Source: Homarus americanus
Taxonomy: Eukaryota; Arthropoda; Malacostraca; Decapoda; Nephropidae
Assembly (NCBI RefSeq): GCF_018991925.1
Contig: NW_024722158.1
Coordinates: forward strand, 9,738,420-9,802,419
Length of the DNA: 64,000 bases
Reading direction: 5' to 3'
Positions 46,741 to 57,120 of the stretch are shown here, in pieces. The notes under the pieces were generated by a model. It made no database searches, was not told the DNA's origin, and worked only from the letters and a program-made list of their open reading frames with translations. Each line of letters starts with the position of its first letter. The first letter of the stretch is position 1. The translations under genes and the position numbers were made by a program.

Positions 46741-47772
46741 CTCTCAACTTGGTTTAATTGGTGTTCCATTATTCATAAGGACATAAAGATATACACAATG
46801 AATATATTTAGCGAAGACTTTCTAACAGTAAATCAGACAGATATGAAGCAGTTGTTAATGGAATGTAAATAAAGAAATTAACTATTGTTTATCATATATC
46901 TTCTTTCCTGTTTAACTATTAATGCAATGTAACATACCCATCAATGTAGAGATATTATTTTACTGGATACTTAGTAACGCTGTATCCACCACACACTAAC
47001 GGGCAGGTCAGGCCTACAGTATAGCAATCACTTTCACTTTCGTTTCACCAGCGAACAGGAGTGTAATTATTTCCATATTTAAATATAGTTATTTGGTATT
47101 TAAATGACGGTAATTGTGTAAAATTTAATGTAGTCATTTTTACAACCAAATAGTCTTTCTTTTAAACTATAAGTCTTATTAGAGAAGAACATGATAAACG
47201 AGTTAAGATGTGAATTGATTATAAGGACGAGTTGTTTTATGTTAATAATAATAAAATGATGTTAATTATATTTCTCAATTATATTTCTCAATTATATTTC
47301 TATCTGAATTACAAACAGATGACCGAGGTGTAGAAATTTATGTTTTATTTCCAGTCATATAGGATAATTAATTTTTCCTGAAGGGGAAGAATGACGAGGA
47401 TGAAATACACTGGGATACCTCGTAGTGAAGTTTTTCCCCTGAGTGTACACGTGTGGCAAACAAGCTGGAAGAAGGACACCTACACGACCATCACAGGACA
47501 CAGGCGGGAAGAAGGACACCTACACGACCATCACAGGACACAGGCGGGTAGAAGGACATGTACACGACCATCACAGGACACAGGCGGGAAGAAGGACACC
47601 TACACGACCATCAAGCAGATTGGGCTGGTATGGGAAGAAGGACACCCACACTACCATCACAGGACAAGACAAACAACTAAAGATTAAACGTTTTGTTATG
47701 TTGCCCAAGTAAATACATTCTTAATGGTGTCTCCGTCAAGGAACAATTTATGTGAAGGTTTAGCGTCACTGT
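46731..47772 (+). repeat. Left arm of a large inverted duplication
   Basis: Reverse-complement homology to 59724-61165. Its outer edge (CTTGGTTTAATTGGTGTTCC at about 46747) matches 61124-61145. The middle is diverged but detectable (CCTGTTTAACTATTAATGC at 46906). The inner 132 bp (47641-47772) are identical by eye to 59724-59855. A 39-bp repeat lies inside both arms. No coding domain. Confidence 0.8.
47470..47664 (+). repeat. 39-bp array, short version
   Basis: About five units of GAAGGACACCTACACGACCA then TCACAGGACACAGGCGGGA. The same unit in reverse orientation is amplified to about 15 copies at 59839-60413. Confidence 0.95.
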
Positions 47773-47786
47773 TGTTGTAGCGTTCC

Positions 47787-47787
<1 letters not shown>

Positions 47788-47820
<33 letters not shown>
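47788..47820. repeat. (GT)n microsatellite
   Basis: About 16 GT units. Confidence 0.9.
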
Positions 47821-47821
<1 letters not shown>

Positions 47822-47984
47822 GGGTAGTGATGATGAAGCAGGGTGGTGACAGAAAGAAAGCTGTCACGAGAGATGAGATTGATAATTAATGGAAGGATGG
47901 CCGAAGATTAATGGAAAATGGATAATTGAATGTGCGGTGAAGTGGTGGAGTGACGGATGACAAAGATAAGGTAGTTTGTTGATG

Positions 47985-47988
<4 letters not shown>

Positions 47989-48042
<54 letters not shown>
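47989..48042. repeat. (GA)n microsatellite
   Basis: About 27 GA units. Confidence 0.95.
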
Positions 48043-48046
<4 letters not shown>

Positions 48047-48134
48047 ATAATAATGTCTACTGTCCATCACGGAAGACACCATTTCCAATTTCCCTAAAGT
48101 CCATTTTTGGTTGTGGCTTCCTGGCTCAGCTTAC

Positions 48135-48490
48135 GGTTGGTTAGGTTAGGTTAGGTTCGTAAAGGGAATGTTTTGTGATGTTTAAATAATCGAGAGTTAA
48201 GGTGTTGAGGATATGAAGACAAGGATGGATGAGTTACGTAGAAGTGAAGTGACGGATGGATGAGTTACGTGAAGTGAAGTGACGGATGGATGAGTTACGG
48301 AAAGGTGAGGTGAGAGAGAAAGGAGATTACGTAGAAGTGATGGCTGGATGATGGGACGGATGGATAGATGGATGAATTTCGTAAAGGTACATTTGGAAGC
48401 GAATGTTTACAGTATACATACAGGACATTAAACTATTGAGTAAAAAGTTATTTAAGGTTTGGTTAGGTTAGGTTAGGTTAGGTTAAGGAG
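48135..48490. repeat. Short (GGTTA)n tracts and a GGATGAGTTACG repeat
   Basis: (GGTTA)n at 48137-48158 and 48462-48486. Between them GACGGATGGATGAGTTACG with AAGTGAAGT occurs about three times (48223-48305). No GGATCAC terminus seen beside these tracts. Confidence 0.75.
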
Positions 48491-49037
48491 AGAAATAGGA
48501 TAAAGATTGATGAGAAGAAACGAAAAAATAAAAGAGAAAGACTAATTTAGGTGGAAGAAAATATTTATTTATGAGTGTTTTTTTTCTTTCTTTTAGACAT
48601 AGAAGGGAATACGCAGACTGACAGACAGACAGACAGAGAGACAGAGAGACAGACAAAGAGACAGACAGACAAGATCATAGTTTGGTTGTAGCAGAAAAAC
48701 CTTACAATACCTAAGATAAAAAAAAATATAATAATAATAATAAAATAATAATAAAAACAGCTTTAAAAGACCCAAAGAAAATCAGACAATCTCCAAACTT
48801 GAGAAGACAAGAGGATAAAGAAAAAGACACAAGAGTAAGAAGGATGATTGGAAAACTCTGAAGGAAGACATTAAAAGAAGGAGAAGAAAGTTGAGGAAGT
48901 AAATGAGTTTGGTTGGAAGAAGACACATACATTTCTCCTGGTAGTTGAAGAGTAAAGTGAAGAAGCTGCGAGTCTGACTGAGGAGTAAGACCACCAGAGA
49001 CGGAACTGAATTATTTAGAGGCGAGAACGAAGGTCGA

Positions 49038-49076
<39 letters not shown>

Positions 49077-49582
49077 TGAAGAAGAAAAACATATATATCA
49101 CAGGAAGAAATAGGTAATGTGGTCTTAGTAAAGTAAAGAGAAAAAATTAATATTTTTTTTAACGAACATGAACACAAAAGTGAATATTACAATAATGATG
49201 GGGACGAATAGATAATTAGAATGAAGAAGTTGATAAAGGTGGAAAAGCAAGATATTCAATAACAAATAATAAATTCCTTAAATGCGATGAAAGAGCAGCA
49301 GAAGCCTTGATAAATGAAACGTGAAAAAAAAATGCCGGAAGAATGAAACAACGCTACAGTATTTCTCATATATATAGAAAGGTGAATGAGAACGCAGATA
49401 GTGTCTAGATTACTGTGGGGTATTTCTCATGAGTCACATAGCAAAGACCATGAGAAATAATTAGTTTGATATTGTTTAGGAGAAAAAATAATGCGGATAT
49501 AATGTAAAAAAATTAGTTATAATGTCATGAAAATTTGATAAAAAAATGCGTATAATGCAGTTGTATATTTAGATAAGGTATT
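48491..49582. other. Purine-rich sequence with simple repeats
   Basis: A (GACA)/(GAGA) tract at 48617-48672, an AAT-rich patch at 48731-48755, (AG)n at 49041-49072. The + strand is A/G-biased across most of 48480-49340. No gene recognised. The minus-strand frames are Leu/Ser-rich by composition. Confidence 0.7.
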
Positions 49583-50797
49583 TGTGTTGAGGGGTTACTG
49601 GTGACTGTGTGTTGAGGGTTTACTGGTGACTGTGTGTTGAAGGATTACTGGCGATTGTGTGTTGGGGGATTACTGGTGACCGTGTTGAGGAATTACTGGT
49701 GACTGTGTTGAGGGATTACTGATGACTGTGTTGAGGGATTACTGTTGACTGTGTTGAGGGATTACTGTTGACTGTGTGTTGAGGGATTGCTGTTGGCTGT
49801 GTTGAGGGATTACTACTGACTGTGTGTTAAAGGATTATTGTTGGTTGTATTGAGGGATTACTGTTGACTGTGTTGAGGGATTACTGTTGACTGTGTTGAG
49901 GGATTACAGAGTAAGAGGGATTACTACTGCTGTGTGTTGAGGATTACTGTTGACTGTGTTGAGTGGATTACTGTTGACTGTGTTGAGGATTACTGTTGAC
50001 TGTGTTGAGGATTACTGTTAACTGTTACTTTTGATGGAATGCTGACTGTGTTGAGGGATTACTGCTTGACTGTGTGTTGAGGATTACTGTTGGACTGTGT
50101 GTTGAGGATTACTGTTGACTGTGTTGAGGATTACTGTGACTGTGTTGAGGGATTACTGTTGATCAAAAGTTGACTGTGTGTGTTGAGGATTACTGTTGAC
50201 TGTGTGTTGAGGATTACTGTTGACTGTGTTGAGGGATTACCAAGACTGTGTGTTGAGGATTACTGTTGAAAGGACTGTGTGTGGTTGTATTGAGGATTAC
50301 TGTGACTGTGTTCAGGATTACTGTTGACTGTGTTGAGGATTACTTGACTGTGTTGAGGGATTACTGTTGACTGTGTTGAGGGATTACTGTTGACTGTGTT
50401 CAGAGGATTACTGCTGACTGTGTTGAGGATTACTGTTGACTGTGTTGAGGGATTTGTGTTGTTGAGGGATTACTAAGGACTGTGTTGAAGGATTAATGCT
50501 GGACTGTGTTGAGGGATTACTGTTAACTGTGTTGAGGATTATTGCTTACTGTGCTGGGGGATTTTGCTGAGGGGATTTCTGTATTGAGGGAGTGTGTTGC
50601 TGACTGCAAGGATTACTGTTGACTGTATTGAGGGATTACTGTTTACAAAGTGTTGGGGGATTACTGTTGGACTGTGTTGAGGATTACTGTTGACTGTATT
50701 GAGGGATTACTGCTGTGCTACTGTTGACTGTAAGGGGGATTACTGTGTTGGGGATTACTAAGTTGAGTGTATTGAGGGATTACTGTTGACTGTGTGT
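49583..50797. repeat. About 23-bp minisatellite array, 1.2 kb
   Basis: Some 50 units of GTGTTGAGGGATTACTGTTGACT, well preserved at 49583-49900 and heavily indel-scrambled afterwards. Confidence 0.95.
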
Positions 50798-50822
50798 TGG
50801 TAGATAATATCACCTTGTTATT

Positions 50823-51107
<285 letters not shown>

Positions 51108-51261
51108 TAAGATCTTATTGCGAGGAAAAGTAAGCTAGGATGTTGTATATATTTTGATACATGTGGACAACATGGCTCACTGTATGGATATAAGACGAAG
51201 ATCATAAAGTTCTGTCAACTAATAAAGTCTTTTCGCCTCTCCTCCCGATCCACGAACCTCG

Positions 51262-51330
51262 AGAATCAGAAATAAGAACATAAGAATGAAGGAAACTGTA
51301 GCGCGTCTATTGGCCCATACTGAACCTGAC
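51262..51330 (-). mobile_element. LINE C 3'-end fragment
   Basis: ATAAGAACATAAGAATGAAGG onward to GTCTATTGGCCCATAC is the reverse complement of the 3' end of LINE C (45433-45480, GGCCTATTGCAGACTCC then TTATTTTCTTATGTTC). Only the last about 60 bp of the element are present, as in extremely 5'-truncated insertions. Confidence 0.65.
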
Positions 51331-51340
51331 ACCTTAATAC

Positions 51341-51700
51341 AGGGGTAATCAATTGGCGGACCGCGGTTAGCTTTGGTGCGGAACACAATCCAAATGGAAC
51401 TAATTTATCTCCAAAATGTGGCCCTGGAAGAAAAGGTTCGTAACTGTGATTCCGTCACATTCTGGACACAGGTGTCTCAAGTTAGTTCACCTGATCTTCA
51501 CAAAGTCGTTTTACATAATTATCCTCATGTTTGGCTCCACTTACCAGTGTGAGTCTGCTTTCTCCGCCTTGAATTTAGTGAAGAACAAATACCGCTCCAG
51601 CATCACCAATGAACACCTTCATCATTGTCCTTGACTAGCTATCATATCATTTGTACCAAAGTTCAGGGAATTGGCATGAAGCACGAATTGTCACCTTTCA
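51341..51700 (+). pseudogene. hAT transposase C-terminal remnant with hAT-like 5' end
   Basis: 51530-51632 encodes FGSTYQCESAFSALN then LVKNKYRSSITNEHL, the hAT dimerisation region (CE-x-x-FS and the KxRxxLTxExL-type helix) as found in ZBED/SCAND3/GTF2IRD2-like transposases. After an in-frame TGA (about 51633) LAIISFVPKFRELA completes the usual C-terminus. Only about 70 bp upstream of the first frame, CAGGGGTAATCAATTGGCGG at 51341 resembles a hAT terminal repeat (CAGGGGTxxxCAAxTGGCGG). So the 5' terminus and the last about 90 codons are joined with the rest missing: an internally deleted copy. Confidence 0.65.
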
Positions 51701-52500
51701 CACTAATGATGTTTAATCACTCAAAGGTCCACTGTCACAATTACATGTACACTCAGGGTCAAAACTAATCGTCCTCCTTTTCCTATTCTACACAGATTTA
51801 GTTTATTTCTTTTCATTCATCATTCCTCAACAAGAGTAGAATGTATGATAACTTTTGCCCACAAATATATATACATTACCTTCAGTGTTTAATTGTGTTA
51901 CAGATAATTAGTTTTGTCCCCCCCCCAGGTTGCCTCTTCAGTAAGATGGATGGTTACTTTTATGACTTCTTTTGATCAATGGTCTCTTGTTCATTTCTTT
52001 AATTCATTTACAGTCAACAGGTTTTATGATTATAAATGCCTGTAGATGGAAATAAACTGAAATATGTACTCCTGATTTGTTTGTTGCTGCCTAACACTAA
52101 ATGAAGTCTCATCCGGACCTTGGCCACCTAGAAAATTTGTGTGACTGGACCTTCACATATAGTAATTGTTATCACCTCCCTCGTATGCCTTGACCTCTGA
52201 CTCCCCTGTGGCCACGTGACCTGTGACCTCGCCAGATGTTTGTAAGCGGCACAGCCATAGAACAAGCGTTTCGTTGTTATGACCACAGATGGGGGCTCAG
52301 GACACCTCTGGCACACACTATCATCCAGCCAGTTTCCCCTCAGCGTGTGTGTGAGCAGGGCTGTGTGCGTGAACCAGCTGTGATCTTTTTAAGATTACGG
52401 TGGTACACACTGGGAATTAAGGTGCAGGATTCTCACAGGGTGGTACTGAATATTAGGTGTTCCTCCTAACACTATCACTTGGAGGATTACCTTAACAGAT
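51701..52500. other. Unique sequence, no gene recognised
   Basis: No coding domain or repeat recognised. Its right part may already belong to the 5' UTR of LINE A. Confidence 0.4.
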
Positions 52501-52989
52501 TGGTCAACAACTGCAAATATGTTGCCTGTATAACAAGTGAACTAACGTGGGTTGAGCACTGTGGCGGGTGTAGGTGCCAGTGAGGCAAGGCCTATACCCT
52601 TGTGGTCACGCTCGGCCATGTGGTGAGGGTTTGTTTACACAAACCCCCCTCCTCATAGTGTGCCACGCTGGATAGTTCTTTTGAAACTAAAATTGACTTT
52701 GATACTGTATCTAACCAGAAAAACAGAGATACTATTAAGACCAAGTGTAGTGTAATAAAAGTGTTTATAAACTGAGAATACTCCTGTTACTTTAGTCCCC
52801 CCGACACCACACTCCCTCCGCGGGAGGCCCGTTCACGGCCTCCCCTCACACCGCTAATACGCTGTAGATACCAGTCTCCTTTGTCCTCTAAGAGGGTTAC
52901 GCCTCCCAACCACCGCTGACTTCCTAGGAGTGCCAAGCAGTCCTCGGCCCTTTGACGTAGGCATATTGGTCGGGTCCTGTAACTCCACC

Positions 52990-54449
52990 ATGTCTGAGTT
53001 GACTGGAGACCCAGCTACTCGCTCTAACTCACCTGATGCACTGAGTGAGCCAGGCGACTATAGTGTTGACTTTGACACCAACGGAGAGGATGGCTTTCAA
53101 CTAGTTCAGTCCAGGAACAAGCGGAAGGCCGAAATGGCAAAAAAACTTAAGAGACCATCAACTTCCCTGAAGGTACACCACCTAAAGTCAAGTATCTCTG
53201 GCTGAACGATGCGGAAGACAAACACCCAGAGGCTGAGTTTCAGTTCAGAGTCGGTACACAAGATCATGCTCTGATTAGAAGCGACCCAGCAGTCAGATAG
53301 GATCTCCTCACCAGTAGCATAAGGGGAATAACCATGGAACAATCATCCCAATCATCGAGCAAGAAAACCATCTTAATCATAGGGCTCGACCAGTACCAGA
53401 CCCCTACACTACTAGAAGCTCATCCCGACATCAGAAGGACGAAGCGACTCAGGGGCAAGAATGCAGTCATTGCAGACTGGGTTGGCTCGGAAGACCCACC
53501 CAAGACCATTCGAGTCCGTGGTGCCTATCGGACTCTGAAGGTAACCCGGAGGTGTTACAATTGTTGGCACTGGGGCCATGTGGCCCGATTATGCCCCTCG
53601 ACTAAGCCGTGGTGTGGTCTCTGCTCAAGACAACATGCAACACAGACTTGCAGAGATACAGTTGCTCGAGGGGGTGTCATTCAACAGAAGTGTAAAAACT
53701 GCAAAACAGTTGGAGTTCCTGTATGGCACCCTGACTGTACTAGAGCTCCTAAACCCCTTCAGCGCCCAGACCCGCCACCCAGGCAGGTCTCAAGAAACAC
53801 TGTTGCTGCTAGAGTACTCCCTACGGCCAACCCATGGCCCGCCCTCCCCACCAAAGCTCCAGGATCATCACCAGCAGTCATCGAAAGATCAACATGGGGC
53901 AACACAGACGTACCGACACAAGAGGTAATTGCCAACACACACCGTGAACACGCACAAAGTGAAGAGATCAATGATTTGAAAAATGAAATTAAAGAACTCA
54001 AAGCTCAATTTGCAGCTCAAACTGATATGTTAAGGAGCCTCTGTGATACACTACAGAAAAAGAACACCACCAACACAGTGCAGCAGCTATGGAAAAATTA
54101 CAGTCAAACTGAAGACATTCAGATGTCAGTACCAGATGTGGAAACTAAAGACCCACCAGGAACTAGTGTCCACGCAGAGGAAAATAGTGATACTGGTAAC
54201 AGTTCTACTGATGCCTCTGTGGACATGGTCAGTGAAGATGAACAAGCACAAACAGAAAATGGTGGTGATGTCGAGTGTAACCAAAGTGTGTTGTTGTCTG
54301 CCAATGAAATACAACAATTGTTGAGCCGTACGTGCTCCAGAAATGTTTCCAAAAGGTTAACTGGCCTACTGCCTGCCGAAGGGACAGGCAGCGCAGAAAA
54401 GAACAGTATCATACAGTGCCTTTTGCTTCTTTCCAAATACATTTCATAA
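52990..54449 (+). pseudogene. LINE A ORF1, Gag-like protein with zinc knuckles
   Basis: The start at 52990 is chosen for its CCACCATG context. An acidic N-terminus (MSELTGDPATRSNSPDALSE) leads to a lysine-rich segment. The frame then slips between 53150 and 53160 to the phase that continues (INFPEGTPPKVKYLWLND), meets a TAG at 53298-53300, and from 53334 is open to 54449. Three Cys-His knuckles lie at 53552-53742: CYNCWHWGHVARLC, CGLCSRQHATQTC, and CKNC with HPDC. This is the nucleic-acid-binding signature of LINE Gag proteins. A Lys/Glu-rich helix (about 53967-54050) may be a coiled coil. The product coats element RNA. This copy is broken by two lesions. Confidence 0.8.
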
Positions 54450-54518
54450 TGGCCAGTGTTAATACCAGACAAAATTCCAAATACATTTCATAATGGCCAG
54501 TGTTAATACCAGGCAAAG
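54431..54518 (+). repeat. 44-bp tandem duplication across the LINE A ORF1/ORF2 junction
   Basis: 54431-54474 and 54475-54518 are the same 44 bp (TTCCAAATACATTTCATAAT then GGCCAGTGTTAATACC) with one or two differences. Each copy contains TAATG, an ORF1-type stop overlapping an ORF2-type start. ORF1 uses the first TAA (54447-54449). ORF2 is in frame with the second ATG (54493). Confidence 0.9.
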
Positions 54519-57058
54519 ATACAGAGCGGTGAAGGTGATGAGTTGGAACATCTCATCCCTTAGAAAACGATACCCTGACCTACACCACAAAGTTGTGACT
54601 GAGGACATCGATATTGTGTGTCTGCAGGAGTGTCTCACACCTAATGGTAAGCCCCCACCCAGTCTGCCCAATTATGTGTATTATGATCCTAGTTCTACTC
54701 ACACATGTTTGATGTATGTTAAGAAGTCACTCCCGCATGTACCTCTTGTATCCAAAAAGACTACCAACCTTCAGTACCATGGGATCACTATCCACCTGGG
54801 CAACTCCACACTCAACGTGCTAAACGCCTATGCTCCCTCAAATCAGCTTCAGTACACAGATCTCCCAGACTTTTTACACACTGAGCCCACTGTCCTGATG
54901 GGTGACCTGAATACTAGACACAAGAAATTAGGTGACTCCACCACTAACACCAATGGTAGGAGACTTATCTCACTTCTCAGCGCATATGAAGATGTTCAAA
55001 TTATAGGTAATAATGAACCAACACACATATATGGCGGGGGTCTAGACAAGTGTATTGGTTTTAATCTTTCATATACAACTCATAGTTCTGATGTTGTCAC
55101 TGATCTTATGTCTGACCACAGCCCAATCCAAGCTAGTATACATGTATCCAATGACACCCCCACTGGTGGTAAACTCAACAGACGTAGAATCACAGTCAAG
55201 CAAGAACATGAAAGTCAGTTCATAGACTTCATCTATGACTGGTACAAGGACTACAAGCCTGACAACTACCAAAGTTTCCATGACGATCTGATAGATAGGA
55301 CTTATGCATACTTCACCAACAATGCCTCCACCAAAAAAAGGAGAAAACGTGGTCAGCATAATGGGAACAGGCAACAGCAGTGCTATAATGACCCTGAGCT
55401 GAAAAAACTCAGGACTAGGGCCAGGAGGGTGGGTAAGGGTTACAAACAAATTAGAACACCTCAAATGTTACAATTGTATCAAGCTTCCCTTGCTGCTGTC
55501 AGGGAACGTGTAAACGAACTCAAACAAAATGCATGGGAGACATATGTCAACAGCCTAAACCAACACACATCCCTCAGCAAAGCCTGGAAAGACATAAACA
55601 CAATCAGAGGTAAAAACAGTAGACACGTCTCCCATCCAAACCCTCTGCAAAAGTCGAATGAGCTAATAACATAGTGGGCTCATGTGTCTAGCTATGGCAT
55701 GTTACCAGCTAGGACTCGGAGACTCCTTGATGCGAAGTCTGTAGAGAGAAGTAATCTTATTAACTTTATGCTGGGCAAACAGCACGATGAGTGTGATGTT
55801 CCATATACTGAGTGGGAGCTTGACGCCGCCCTCGCCAGGGGTAGGTCTACTTCCCCTGGAGAGGACGGAGTCACCTACAACATCGTTAGACTACTAAGGC
55901 GCGTGCCAGGCAATCCATTGTTGGTATTGTACAATATGAGTCATGCCGAGGGCCAACTACCCACATCAAGGACCAGCGGTATTGTTGTACCAATACCGAA
56001 ACCAGAACAGCCTGATGGTTTTCGTCCCATATCACTAACCAACTGCCTGTGTAAAACCTTTGAGAGGATTGTTCTTGGCAGACTCTTATATAGAATCAGA
56101 GAACACATGTCTCCTAACATAAATGGCTTCACCCATGGTAAAGGTGTACATAATTGCATCACCACATTCCTAACTGTGCATGGTGATGAAAGGCACAGAT
56201 ACACCACATTTCTTGACCTAAAAGCTGCATTTGATATTGCCAATAGGCAACTGATATTGTACGAACTAGCCAAAATGGATATAGGAGGTAGGCTGTTACA
56301 CTGGATAAGTGGTTACCTAACCAACAGAAGGGCTGCTGCACTGTTTCAGGGTTACAAAAGTGAAGTTATAGATATGCAACTTGGTACCCCTCAAGGTGGA
56401 GTGCTTATCCCCACTTTGTTCAATGTTCTTATGAATGCATTATTAAATTTAATACCAGACAACCCCAGCAATATCTCAATCAGCTATGCTGATGATATTC
56501 TTATACATACTAAAACTCATCGTGAAATGCAAACCACCCTGGACCATGTATACGCAGCCTGTGAGAACCTCGGTCTTATTATCTCCACTGAGAAAACTAA
56601 GGTGTTCAACAAACAAGCTGGTAACCGCAAACGCGGTTTCTTTTTTAAATATCTTGGTGTTTCCGTCCCTTGTACCCTACCTGCCATACAACAGCTAACC
56701 CGCCAATGTACTGACAGACTGAGACCTCTTAGAAGTGTAGCAGGGTACAGCCCGCACTATGGTGCTAATATTAGAATTGTTAAAACAATGTACCTAGGCT
56801 ATATAAGATCTCTGATAGATTACCACGCACCAGCTAGAGAAAATGCAAAATAAAGCCCTCAGAATTATCTTAGGATGTCCCATGAGCACTAAAGTACTTA
56901 ATATGAGGAAAGAACTAGGTATACCCAGTGTTAAAGATAGAATAATTGAAGTCAACCTCATGATAGCCCTGAGGCTTCTGCGTGGTGATCCTGATAACAT
57001 TGCTTCAAAGAGTCCTAGTTGTGGGTTTCTCTCACCCTTAGGACGTGACGTCATCTAA
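54493..57058 (+). pseudogene. LINE A ORF2, endonuclease and reverse transcriptase
   Basis: The endonuclease part keeps the APE motifs: MSWNISSL (Asn), CLQEC (Glu), NAYAPSN, MGDLNTRH (Asp and Asn) and SDHSPI (His), about residues 16-215. The RT part has GEDGVTYNIVR, KPEQPDGFRPISLTN, motif A FLDLKAAFD (about 56210-56236), motif B GTPQGGVL (about 56382) and motif C YADD (56484-56495). A TAG at 55672-55674 splits endonuclease and RT in the same frame. A one-base shift near 56830 moves the last 70 codons (LEKMQNKALRIILG...) to the next frame, ending at 57058. All catalytic residues survive, so decay is recent. No CCHC motif follows RT. Confidence 0.85.
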
Positions 57059-57120
57059 CTGTCGAACCATTCGGTAGTTTAGTAATTTAGTACCCCTGCC
57101 AAAATAAATGAAAATAATAA

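Larger units (their letters stand above)
52560..57120 (+). mobile_element. LINE A: near-complete two-ORF non-LTR retrotransposon
   Basis: ORF1 (Gag-like with CCHC knuckles) and ORF2 (APE endonuclease and RT) lie in order on one strand with a stop-start junction. This plan is typical of the Jockey/I/R1 group. The clade is not settled. The 5' UTR probably includes 52560-52989 (start uncertain). The 3' end is guessed near 57105-57120, in an A-rich stretch (AAAATAAATGAAAATAATAA). It carries few disabling changes: one frameshift and one stop in ORF1, and one stop and one frameshift in ORF2. Confidence 0.75.
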
